Shown: positions 35,059-42,350 of the stretch, in pieces | Position numbering within the stretch: position 1 is the first letter of the stretch | Layout: the number at the start of each line of letters is the position of its first letter | NCBI RefSeq assembly: GCF_946187725.1 | Contig: NZ_CAMHSK010000002.1 | Span: forward strand, 159,352-223,351 | Origin: an uncultured Treponema sp. | GTDB taxonomy: Bacteria > Spirochaetota > Spirochaetia > Treponematales > Treponemataceae | Direction of reading: 5' to 3' | Length of the DNA: 64,000 nucleotides | Made by a program: the position numbers and the translations under genes | The notes under the pieces: generated by a model | The model's database searches: none | Told to the model about the DNA's origin: nothing | What the model saw: the letters and a program-made list of their open reading frames with translations, nothing else

Positions 35059-35445
35059 CTACAAGTCAATTCTAATTTCGAAATAAAGATTCTCTTCCGA
35101 ATAAAAAGGGTGGTCTTTGCTGCACGGAAAACTCAGAATGTCACACGAAAAATCTTCGTCTTCGGGAAGCGGGAGAATGCAATACAATTTTCCAACGATG
35201 AAATAATCAGGCTCACTTCTCCTCTTCTTTTCCGTCGCACGCATTTTTTCAATCAGCTCAAGCATTTTTCCGTGAAGAAGATCGCTTATCGCAAATAGTT
35301 TTGAGATATTCTCATCATTCAAATCAAACGCATGGTTCGCCTCAATTATTCTTCGAACTCCGTTTCTGTACAGCCCTAATGAAATCAATGCTGTCAAGTT
35401 TCTCTCTATAATGTCGTCTGATAAGGTCACGATTTTTGCGGACAA
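35059..35445 (-). CDS. Hypothetical protein overlapping its upstream neighbour
   Basis: At most 128 residues. The frame overlaps the end of the gene at 35342-35932 by 104 bases, so the real start is probably further in; a TTG near 35321 or the Met of MLELIEKM are candidates. The C-terminal part (FIVGKLYCILPLPEDEDFSCDI) has the same loose pattern as the protein at 34391-34930. No family recognised. It could also be the tail of a formerly longer gene. Confidence 0.45.
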   Translation of the reverse strand: MSAKIVTLSDDIIERNLTALISLGLYRNGVRRIIEANHAFDLNDENISKLFAISDLLHGKMLELIEKMRATEKKRRSEPDYFIVGKLYCILPLPEDEDFSCDILSFPCSKDHPFYSEENLYFEIRIDL

Positions 35446-35932
35446 AGGCTTTCAGCCCTTCAATCTGCTCGTCTGTCAGCCTGCACTTTTCCCGACCTTC
35501 AAGAATCTCAGGATTTTTGCTTATCGTCATGCAGAGCGGGCGGATTCTATCCTTATTGTAAAAACGGATTACCCTTTTGTAAATCACATGCCCGAAGGAA
35601 TCCACCATAGGTTCAAGTGGCCAGGACGGAAGGCAACCACACTGACAAATTACAGGAAGTCCCGGATTTTCTTTCGGATTCATCCTCGTAGAAAAGAAAC
35701 CGTAATTCTCATAAAAATAAATGCCCTCAATTACGACAAAAAAATGAATCAGAAGATTTTTGAAATCTCTGGCATAAGGCAGATTTTTGTCCAAGAAGAA
35801 GGCATATTTCTGGAGCGCAATTTTTGTTTCCAAATAACATTTCAGCGGAGTATAAAACTCCTCAATGATTGCAAAAGAATCGAAGAGTTTTCTCAGAGAT
35901 TTTGCGGATGAATAATATTCTTCCGCCCCCAT
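35342..35932 (-). CDS. Hypothetical protein, cytoplasmic
   Basis: 196 residues starting at ATG 35932, with no Shine-Dalgarno; an extended -10 (TGCTATAAA) sits four bases before the ATG. The sequence has a CQCGCLPSWPLEP stretch (possible metal site) and a charged helical C-terminus (RHYREKLDSIDFIRAVQKR). No family recognised. The neighbourhood consists of small orphans. Confidence 0.55.
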   Translation of the reverse strand: MGAEEYYSSAKSLRKLFDSFAIIEEFYTPLKCYLETKIALQKYAFFLDKNLPYARDFKNLLIHFFVVIEGIYFYENYGFFSTRMNPKENPGLPVICQCGCLPSWPLEPMVDSFGHVIYKRVIRFYNKDRIRPLCMTISKNPEILEGREKCRLTDEQIEGLKAFVRKNRDLIRRHYREKLDSIDFIRAVQKRSSKNN

Positions 35933-36031
35933 GCCTTTTATAGCACCCGCCGTAAGTTTCTTAAGCCCGTAAATGAACCGCCTTGAGCGTTTTTCGTATT
36001 ATTCTCTTTTGTTTGACATGATGTTCTCCCT

Positions 36032-36289
36032 TTAAGATGAGAAACAGTATATACGGCGGGAGTATCTTTTAGTGAGAGTACCCGACTTATCTACAAATAC
36101 TTCATCATACCACGGATTTTCTTCTTCCATATCCCGGTTCAAAGTCGCCACCGAAACCTCAAGCCTGTCGCACACTTCTTCCTTTGAGTAAAACTTCTCT
36201 TCCTGAAAAAGCGCATCCAGCAAAAAAAGCCTGAACTGCTCCTTCCCCGACTGCCGTGTGTCATCCTTCTGCGAAACTGATTTAGCCAT
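36032..36289 (-). CDS. Small helix-turn-helix protein
   Basis: 85 residues from ATG 36289. Residues about 20-60 (FRLFLLDALFQEEKFYSKEE, VCDRLEVSVATLNRDM) fit a winged HTH of the DeoR/WYL-regulator N-terminus, followed by a basic tail. No WYL domain follows, so it is either a stand-alone DNA-binding protein or the N-terminal stub of a larger regulator. No Shine-Dalgarno; a TATACT extended -10 at 36301-36296 lies six bases upstream. Confidence 0.6.
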   Translation of the reverse strand: MAKSVSQKDDTRQSGKEQFRLFLLDALFQEEKFYSKEEVCDRLEVSVATLNRDMEEENPWYDEVFVDKSGTLTKRYSRRIYCFSS

Positions 36290-36295
36290 AAGGAC

Positions 36296-36301
36296 AGTAT
36301 A
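36296..36301 (-). promoter_or_regulatory. -10 box directly ahead of the HTH gene
   Basis: TGCTATACT on the minus strand (extended -10) ends six bases before the ATG at 36289, which predicts a leaderless transcript. Confidence 0.45.
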
Positions 36302-36379
36302 GCATGGAAAATGAGAGTGGAAAACGGAAAGATGAAAACGGAAAGATTCTATTATTAAATTGCATAAAAAATTAAACAT

Positions 36380-36408
36380 TTGATAGACAGTTCTTTTTGA
36401 TTTATAAT
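36380..36408 (+). promoter_or_regulatory. Strong sigma70 promoter of the CapA-like gene
   Basis: TTGATA (36380-36385), 17-base spacer, consensus TATAAT (36403-36408). The ATG follows after six bases (36415), so the transcript should begin at or beside the start codon, and there is no Shine-Dalgarno. Confidence 0.8.
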
Positions 36409-36414
36409 TGATTA

Positions 36415-37599
36415 ATGGAATTTAAAAGCCCCTGCAAATCATGTTTTTTTGTCGCAACGATTCTCTTTCTATCTCTTCTTTCTTCCTGCGGCACAACAAA
36501 AGACCTCTCTGCAGCAAAAGGCTCTCACAAAAACGCCGTTCCTGAAGCAGAGCTTTCTCTGGTCTTTGCGGGCGATATCATGGCTCACAAGCCGAATTAT
36601 ACATTCACTGACTTTGACCGAATCTGGCGCGACATCACGCCGCTTGTTTCTTCGGCGGACCTTTCATTTGCGAATGTTGAGGCTCCTGTTGCAGATTCTC
36701 TTCCATGGAGCACTTACCCACAGTTCAACATGCACTCAGAATATGTGGAGGCGGCAATCAAAGCGGGATTCAATGTGTTCTCGCTCACGAACAATCACAC
36801 GAATGACCAGTACCTTGACGGAATCAAGCAGACAAAAAAATATTTCGACTCGCGAAAAGGAATCTGGGCTTGCGGTCTCAAAGAAAAATCAGGCGACCCG
36901 CTCACTTACAAAATCATCGAAAAAAATGGTTTTAAAGTGCTTTTTGTTGCAATCACGGAGATTTTGAACCGAAACGATTATGCATCCTACATCGACTACT
37001 ACCCTTCAACAGAGAAAAAACGCAACCAATTAATAGAAGAATTAAAAAACTTGCAGGAAGCTTCCAAAGCTGACCTTTTCGTGCTTTCGGTTCACACGGA
37101 CGAACCTGAATACATAATCAAAGTCACCGAGAGCCACAAAAAATTCTTCCGAAAACTTATCGAAGAATGCAGGGCCGACATAATCTGGGCAAATCACCCT
37201 CATGTCGTAAAGATTTTCGAGGAAACAGCGGCATCCACTCACTACACGGAAGCGCTGAATCAAAAAGACCGCAAGGCCTTCATCATGTACGCGAACGGAA
37301 ACACGATTTCGGCACAAAGAACGAATCCGCAGTTCACCGCCCCCGAAACTCCCAGAGATTACACTGGCGAAGGACTTCTCCTCAAACTGAAGGCAAGAAA
37401 AATGAGTGACGGAAGCGTGATTCTAAGCGATTACGAGCCGCATTTGATTACGACATACATCACCCCCGGCTGGCAGTTCGTAATCAAGCTGCTGGATGAT
37501 GATTTTATCGCGACCCTCGACCGTGCAGAGCTGGTGACCTGGGCAAAATATCTTACGGAAAGAAAGAAGCTGATGGAGAAGGTGCTGGAGGGGAAATAG
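36415..37599 (+). CDS. CapA family lipoprotein (metallophosphatase-like)
   Basis: 394 residues. Lipoprotein signal with Cys at about residue 25 (LLSSC). The CapA/PGA_cap domain follows: LSLVFAGDIMAHKPN (about 47-61), FANVEAPV, SLTNNHTND (about 122-130), VHTDEPEY, ANHPHVVKIFE. CapA is a poly-gamma-glutamate synthesis subunit in Bacillus, but in other anaerobes single CapA-like lipoproteins have no capsule partners. No capB/capC is nearby, so a role in capsule is unproven. Transcribed from its own promoter as a likely leaderless mRNA. Confidence 0.85.
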   Translation: MEFKSPCKSCFFVATILFLSLLSSCGTTKDLSAAKGSHKNAVPEAELSLVFAGDIMAHKPNYTFTDFDRIWRDITPLVSSADLSFANVEAPVADSLPWSTYPQFNMHSEYVEAAIKAGFNVFSLTNNHTNDQYLDGIKQTKKYFDSRKGIWACGLKEKSGDPLTYKIIEKNGFKVLFVAITEILNRNDYASYIDYYPSTEKKRNQLIEELKNLQEASKADLFVLSVHTDEPEYIIKVTESHKKFFRKLIEECRADIIWANHPHVVKIFEETAASTHYTEALNQKDRKAFIMYANGNTISAQRTNPQFTAPETPRDYTGEGLLLKLKARKMSDGSVILSDYEPHLITTYITPGWQFVIKLLDDDFIATLDRAELVTWAKYLTERKKLMEKVLEGK

Positions 37600-37603
37600 A
37601 GGA

Positions 37604-37897
37604 TTACCCCATTGCCAATGAAGTTTTAGGTGTAAATTCTATTCTTAAATTCATACCTAAACCATCCGCAATCCTTTTCAATAATTTTATTGTAGGATTG
37701 CCTGAGCCATTTTCAATCTTACTGATGTCGGATTGCGCAATACCTGTAGTTTCTGCAAGCTGTTTCTGAGTTATATTGCATGATTTTCTTGCATCGATCA
37801 AAGAGGAAATAATTTCATAGTCTGGGGCAAGAGCCTCATATTCTTTCTTGAAAGATTCATCCTTCATCTGCTCGTTTAATGCTTCTTTTAGTGTCAT
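37604..37897 (-). CDS. XRE-family antitoxin (HigA-like)
   Basis: 97 residues. A lambda-repressor-type HTH covers about residues 35-90: CNITQKQLAETTGIAQSDIS then KIENGSGNPTIKLLKRIADG. Its ATG overlaps the toxin stop by ATGA. The toxin-first order and N-terminus (MTLKEALNEQMKDESFKKEY) are typical of HigBA systems where the toxin is Gp49-like. It probably represses the pair through the inverted repeat at 38102-38119. Confidence 0.85.
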   Translation of the reverse strand: MTLKEALNEQMKDESFKKEYEALAPDYEIISSLIDARKSCNITQKQLAETTGIAQSDISKIENGSGNPTIKLLKRIADGLGMNLRIEFTPKTSLAMG

Positions 37898-38091
37898 TTT
37901 CTTTCCTCCTTTTGCGGATTTCTTGCTAAATAATCTTTTCTATACTTTTTTGCACGCTCAATTTCTTCTAGAAGAGCCATGTCACGAAATGCCTTAGCCC
38001 GAAGCTTTACTTCAAGCGTATTAAGGAACTCAAGACAAGGAGTCTCTCCTTTTTCTGTCTGATAAAATTCTACAGTGAACTTCGTTTCCAT
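37894..38091 (-). pseudogene. HigB (Gp49-like) toxin with internal in-frame deletion
   Basis: 65 residues, against roughly 105-120 for the family. The N-terminus (VEFYQTEKGETPCLEFLNTL...RDMALLEE) and the C-terminus (IERAKKYRKDYLARN) are both recognisable and in frame, but the central beta-sheet, which normally carries the GxPLxxP, ELR and ...FVKKTxKTP segments and catalytic basic residues, is missing. The product should be unable to act as an mRNA interferase. The antitoxin gene is intact. Confidence 0.75.
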
Positions 38092-38099
38092 ACATTTAA

Positions 38100-38127
38100 A
38101 CTATAGGATAAAACCTATATTTGTCAA
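38100..38127 (-). promoter_or_regulatory. Promoter and operator of the HigBA-like pair
   Basis: Minus strand: TTGACA (38127-38122), 16-base spacer, TATAGT (38105-38100). An inverted repeat TATAGG-N6-CCTATA at 38102-38119 fills the spacer and touches the -10, as expected for autoregulation by the antitoxin. Confidence 0.8.
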
Positions 38128-38170
38128 GTTGAAAAAAGGAGGTTTGGCCAATTTATCATTCTATTAGACT

Positions 38171-38497
38171 TCATTTTTTAATCACATCATCCAGAACTGA
38201 CTCGACATAGGAAATGACATTTTCTGCGATTGCTTCTTTGATTTTGCGTGATTCATCGGAATTTTTGTTGAATGACGAGCCGACAGGAAGAAAAAGATGG
38301 CAGACATCTATGTTAAGGGCTTTTGTTATGTTTGATAAAGTTTTTTCTTCCGGCCAAACACGCCCCTGTTCAACACTTTTTATAGTATCTTCGGAGACTT
38401 CAGCCATTTCAGAAAGTTGAGCCTGCGTCAGATGTCGTGATTTTCGTATTGTTTTTATGTTTTCTCCCAACCGTGTTTGGATTTCCTTTATTTCCAT
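38171..38497 (-). CDS. XRE-family transcriptional regulator
   Basis: 108 residues from ATG 38497 (a TTG at 38515 would add six). Cro/CI-type HTH at about residues 8-62: LGENIKTIRKSRHLTQAQLS, then EMAEVSEDTIKSVEQGR and TLSNITKALNI. The C-terminal 40 residues are a helical dimerisation-like tail. It is divergent from the AT-rich cassette at 38704-42070 and shares its intergenic region, so it is the obvious candidate regulator of that cassette. Confidence 0.85.
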   Translation of the reverse strand: MEIKEIQTRLGENIKTIRKSRHLTQAQLSEMAEVSEDTIKSVEQGRVWPEEKTLSNITKALNIDVCHLFLPVGSSFNKNSDESRKIKEAIAENVISYVESVLDDVIKK

Positions 38498-38515
38498 GAG
38501 TTTATTTTCATTCAA

Positions 38516-38703
38516 TATTGTGAATAATGGAATTAAGCAGAATTACTCATTTTCTAAAAAGATTATTTGATTTACTATAAAAAGAGGGTTATAATTACTC
38601 TTAAAGGAAATTGAGTAGAGAAATTAAATAGATTTACTCTATCAATTTTCTATGTACTTGAGGTGCATAGTTTTAATACGAATTATAAGAGGTTGATTGT
38701 ATT
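38516..38703. promoter_or_regulatory. Divergent promoter region with repeated ATTACTC boxes
   Basis: Plus-strand promoter: TTGATT (38567-38572), 17-base spacer, TATAAT (38590-38595). ATTACTC or ATTTACTC boxes occur near 38542, 38594 and 38632, and TTGAGTAG near 38611 is an inverted copy, giving TACTC-N12-GAGTA around the predicted start site. AAGAGG ten bases before the ATG at 38704 is the ribosome site. Everything here is AT-rich. Confidence 0.65.
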
Positions 38704-40617
38704 ATGGAACACTTTGAGAAAATATTGCTTGTTTTTATATTTATTTTGATTTTATCAGTATTCAGTTTTTCATTTTCAAATTATCGAAAAACTGAAACTA
38801 TCAATCAAAATCTAGAAAAGATGTCTTCATCATTCTCTGATGAGATAAAGAATCAGACATCCATTTTTTATCGTGTCATTGGTGAACAAATTCCTGTCGT
38901 TATACCTGAAGACAAAAAAGCTCAATTACAAGCTCTTATTAACAAATTGCCAACTATAAGTCTAAAAATAGCTGTTGACCAATATGAAGAAGCGTATAAA
39001 TTATATTCATCATATTTGAAATCAACCGCTCCTTGGATTCAAGAAGAACAATCAAATGAATTATTTGAAATAAAACTTATATTAGACTTTTGCGCTATAA
39101 TATCTAGTTATTCAACAAATCAGGTGTCTCTTAACTATACAATTCAAGAAATTGATTCTCTTATTTATACTTATAATGATTTCCCTAAAATAAACGAAGT
39201 TGAACAAATTAGAGATGAATTAGTCCAATTAAGGAACAAGCCTTTGCAGGATGTAAATGAGCAATTAAAGAAACGAATTGTAACTCAAACAGAAATAAAG
39301 GCTCATAAAAAATCTGAAGTACAGACTTTAATCTCAGATATAGACAAACAGTTGTTAAAATTAAATGACAGCATGTTATATGATGATATCGCTTTTTTTG
39401 AAAACTCTATGGTGCAATTAAATCAAATTTTTGAAAATGCAACTAACAATGAACTTTATGAACAGTATACTGCGGATTACAAAAATTTCGTAGATAAAAT
39501 AAAGAAAAATGTTTATGACGAAAATTTGTATGTCTCATTGCAAGGGAAAATTCCTTTGGTACAAAAAATACAACCAGGATTGCATGATGAAGATGATTTA
39601 ATCTTGTATGAGTGGAAAACTTTCTATGAACTTAAGACTACTTGCATAAATACAAAAAACTCTTTTGACAGTTTAAAACAAGATATTTCCAAATTTAATC
39701 AGGTTGATTTTAATTTGCTGCTTAATGAAATTTATGGTTTATCAAATAGGATTTCAATTATTGCTCATACCAAAGAGATTGATACGAAAGATTTGGTTTC
39801 ACAAGTTCAAACTTTGTCAAAATGTGCTGACGAAGTGGAACAATTGCATACAGAATTCGAAAACAGACAGTTTGCCAAGGGATTCGACTTAAGGTATGAC
39901 GACTTGAAAAAGAAAACTTTAGCAGGGAATTTTTCACTCGCAATATATAATCAATTACAAAAAGAAATTGTTTCAATACAAGCAATATATCCAGACGAAT
40001 ACAAGAGTAAATCAATCGAATTAGAAGAATTGAAATTATATTCCGACATTTTGGAAAGTATAAATGCTTGTAAAAATCAAGTTACAAGCATGTCAAATGG
40101 CGAAAACAAACTAAATGAAATAAAGACCTCTTCTGTAAATGAACAGATGAGTTATATTTCATACAATTTAACTTTATTCAAATACTTGGATATAAAAAAT
40201 TTGAATAATCAGCTTGTTGAATTAACAAGTTCGTTAAAAAACAAAATTGCGTCCCTTGAAAAGAGTAATGTTACTGACGAACAAAAATTAATAAAAACAT
40301 ATAACTCTCAAGTTATTGCATTACTGCAAAAAACGAATTACGAGAACAATCGTTTGAATAGCAAGGAAACCTTCAAAGGCTACAAATCTGCTGATAAGAG
40401 AAAGGCTATTATTGATGGACGCGTTGATTTATTGATTACTCTTGAAAAGGTTGAGAGTTCTTATTTATATCCATCAGTATATACTTTGTACAATCAAATT
40501 TACGCATCAATCTGGTCAACGAATGAAGGTGATACCGCTCTTGATACAGAAGACCAATTTAAGGTTGTAAATAAAGCATTAACAACGCAGAAATGGGGGC
40601 TTTATGATACATTTTAA
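38704..40617 (+). CDS. Membrane-anchored helical extracytoplasmic protein, cassette gene 1
   Basis: 637 residues, no recognised family. One membrane segment at about residues 7-27 (ILLVFIFILILSVFSF), then about 600 residues that are almost wholly helical, Lys/Gln/Glu/Asn-rich and without cysteine-rich or enzymatic motifs, consistent with a long coiled-coil or helical-bundle domain outside the cytoplasm. Codon use is far more AT-rich than in flanking genes, a sign of transfer. Its last codons overlap the next gene by 14 bases, so the pair is translationally coupled. It could be a delivery, scaffold or protective partner of the nuclease-like protein. Confidence 0.7.
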   Translation: MEHFEKILLVFIFILILSVFSFSFSNYRKTETINQNLEKMSSSFSDEIKNQTSIFYRVIGEQIPVVIPEDKKAQLQALINKLPTISLKIAVDQYEEAYKLYSSYLKSTAPWIQEEQSNELFEIKLILDFCAIISSYSTNQVSLNYTIQEIDSLIYTYNDFPKINEVEQIRDELVQLRNKPLQDVNEQLKKRIVTQTEIKAHKKSEVQTLISDIDKQLLKLNDSMLYDDIAFFENSMVQLNQIFENATNNELYEQYTADYKNFVDKIKKNVYDENLYVSLQGKIPLVQKIQPGLHDEDDLILYEWKTFYELKTTCINTKNSFDSLKQDISKFNQVDFNLLLNEIYGLSNRISIIAHTKEIDTKDLVSQVQTLSKCADEVEQLHTEFENRQFAKGFDLRYDDLKKKTLAGNFSLAIYNQLQKEIVSIQAIYPDEYKSKSIELEELKLYSDILESINACKNQVTSMSNGENKLNEIKTSSVNEQMSYISYNLTLFKYLDIKNLNNQLVELTSSLKNKIASLEKSNVTDEQKLIKTYNSQVIALLQKTNYENNRLNSKETFKGYKSADKRKAIIDGRVDLLITLEKVESSYLYPSVYTLYNQIYASIWSTNEGDTALDTEDQFKVVNKALTTQKWGLYDTF

Positions 40618-42070
40618 AAGGATTTTATTATTGATTTTACTCAGCATAGAATTTTTGAATGTTGGTTTTTCACAAGTTCAATTTGCACCAACTCCAGCAA
40701 TTAGAAATATAAGATTCTTAAAACCTGAAATTAAAGCTTCGCTAACCTCAATTGCTTCTGCTAATGTATTATCTGCAGAAGATATTATAAATGCACAAAA
40801 AAATTTACGACATAGGCTTTTTGAACAACGAAAATCAAAATGGCTCTATTATGCATCAAGAGTAAAAGGTAATGCAATTGAAAACACGATAGTTTCAAAT
40901 TATTTAAGATTAGAGAAACTATATGGTTATAGTAATTATTCATCGTATCTCAAATACAGAGGCAACAATGGTATTGATGGCTTTTTTGTACGAAAAAATC
41001 AGTTTGGCAATTATGAAGTAAAAATTTTAGAAGTAAAGTCAGGTCGAGCAAACTTGAAAGAATCAAGTGGCATGATAGAAATGTCTCAAGAGTGGATTTT
41101 AGACCGTATAGAGAGATCTATAGCAAACCTTGATGTAATGAAAGAATCATCTACTATTATAGAACTAAAAAATATAAAACAAGCAATTGAAAAAGGTACA
41201 GCTAACATTGAAAGAACATTAATTAGGGGGAATATTCAGAGCGGGAATTTCGTGATTTCAAACAGAACAATTCCTGTTGAATTAAAACAATCTTCACAAT
41301 TGGCAGAAAAAACAGATGTTGATTTTACATTAAAAAGCGAACATGAAATTTCATTGGCGAAAAAAAGTACATTGACACATGGTAAACAAAAAGTCCAAAA
41401 AGATTTGTATCAAAATTTATACAAAGAATTGACAGAAGGTCCTCAAAAAGTTTCTAAAAAACAAGCCAGAAAACTTATAAAACAAATAGAGCATAACAAG
41501 AATATAGCATCAAATATAGCCCTGGCTGAAAGAAATTCTTTTGAGCGAATGGCAGAAAAGTCAACTCGATCTATCAGAACACGATTGGAATTGGGGGTAA
41601 TGAAAATCCCAACTAGAACAATAAGAGTTTTTTATGGAATAATGAGGACGCTCCCATTTGTTATGATAGGTGTTGAAGTTTTAGTTGATATAAAAGACAT
41701 TTATGATGTTGCAAGTACTTATTACAATGGAAGTATAAATACCCAAGCATTGTTAATTAGAACCGCTGGTGTTTTAGGTGGTATTGCAGGTAGTCTTGCT
41801 GGTGGTTGGGCAGGAGCTAAGTTAGGAGCATTAACAGGGGCCGCTATCGGGACTGCAATTTGTCCTGGCGTAGGAAGTGGTGTAGGAGCAACTATAGGCA
41901 CTGTTATAGGCTCACTTATAGGCGCATTTAGTGGTTACAATCTGGGACGTTATTTATCAATGCATGCAACTGCAATAATGACTTTAAAATATTTTCCTTC
42001 AATGAAATCTGATACATATTTCGGTCTACTATGTAGAAATACAGATGAGTATTGTCGATTGCATTTATAA
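40604..42070 (+). CDS. Exported PD-(D/E)XK nuclease-like protein with glycine zipper, cassette gene 2
   Basis: 488 residues. Signal peptide 1-23 (ILLLILLSIEFLNVGFS). A nuclease-like module spans about 85-175: helix KGNAIENTIVSNYL with Glu-93, then GIDGFF with Asp-125, then ILEVKSG with Glu-143 and Lys-145, then MSQEWILDRIERS (160-172). This E-D-ExK order plus the Q/MS-W-RI helix matches restriction-endonuclease-fold toxin domains. A charged helical linker follows, and residues 383-451 are a glycine zipper (repeated GxxxG, e.g. AGVLGGIAGSLAGGWAG) able to insert in membrane. AT-rich. No cytoplasmic immunity gene is evident. Assignment of the nuclease fold is by eye. Confidence 0.7.
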   Translation: MIHFKRILLLILLSIEFLNVGFSQVQFAPTPAIRNIRFLKPEIKASLTSIASANVLSAEDIINAQKNLRHRLFEQRKSKWLYYASRVKGNAIENTIVSNYLRLEKLYGYSNYSSYLKYRGNNGIDGFFVRKNQFGNYEVKILEVKSGRANLKESSGMIEMSQEWILDRIERSIANLDVMKESSTIIELKNIKQAIEKGTANIERTLIRGNIQSGNFVISNRTIPVELKQSSQLAEKTDVDFTLKSEHEISLAKKSTLTHGKQKVQKDLYQNLYKELTEGPQKVSKKQARKLIKQIEHNKNIASNIALAERNSFERMAEKSTRSIRTRLELGVMKIPTRTIRVFYGIMRTLPFVMIGVEVLVDIKDIYDVASTYYNGSINTQALLIRTAGVLGGIAGSLAGGWAGAKLGALTGAAIGTAICPGVGSGVGATIGTVIGSLIGAFSGYNLGRYLSMHATAIMTLKYFPSMKSDTYFGLLCRNTDEYCRLHL

Positions 42071-42124
42071 GTAAAACAAACACTATTTTTAAAAATTCAA
42101 ATCTAAAATTGTTTTCTATTTTCC

Positions 42125-42300
42125 CCTGCGCAAGGGATAGTAGCACCGCCGTCAGGCGTTCCGAAGCGAACGAAGGGAGCGTAGGAATGGAGCGGAAGCG
42201 GAAGTGAAACGAGCACGACAACGAAAGTGCTCGCGGATAGCCCGACCGCCATGGTTGGTGAGCGTAGCCGAACCGACCATGGCGGGGTGCGCCCGACTTG
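42125..42300. repeat. GC-rich multi-hairpin intergenic element
   Basis: Between the AT-rich cassette and the helicase gene lies a sharply GC-rich stretch with nested inverted repeats: CGCC-GTCA-GGCG at 42147-42158, CGTTC/GAACG at 42157-42172, CGAGCAC/GTGCTCG at 42210-42233, and a 14-bp stem at 42246-42285 (CCGCCATGGTTGGT with ACCGACCATGGCGG, one G-U). It contains no credible gene. It may be a structured RNA, a palindromic mobile repeat, or a boundary of the inserted segment. Confidence 0.8.
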
Positions 42301-42350
42301 ACACACCCCTTTTGATTGTAACACCGGCGTTTTTCTTCTATAATCATCTT

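Noticed and set aside
36415..37599. Part of a poly-gamma-glutamate capsule operon
   Set aside because: No capB, capC or capE homologue is nearby and the gene is transcribed alone.
40604..42070. Classical polymorphic or contact-dependent toxin
   Set aside because: No RHS, two-partner secretion, LXG or PAAR module; the nuclease is N-terminal and there is no adjacent cytoplasmic immunity gene.
42204..42350. N-terminal extension of the DEAH helicase
   Set aside because: The open frame runs through the GC-rich hairpin element; family alignment and the ATG at 42351 fit the true start.
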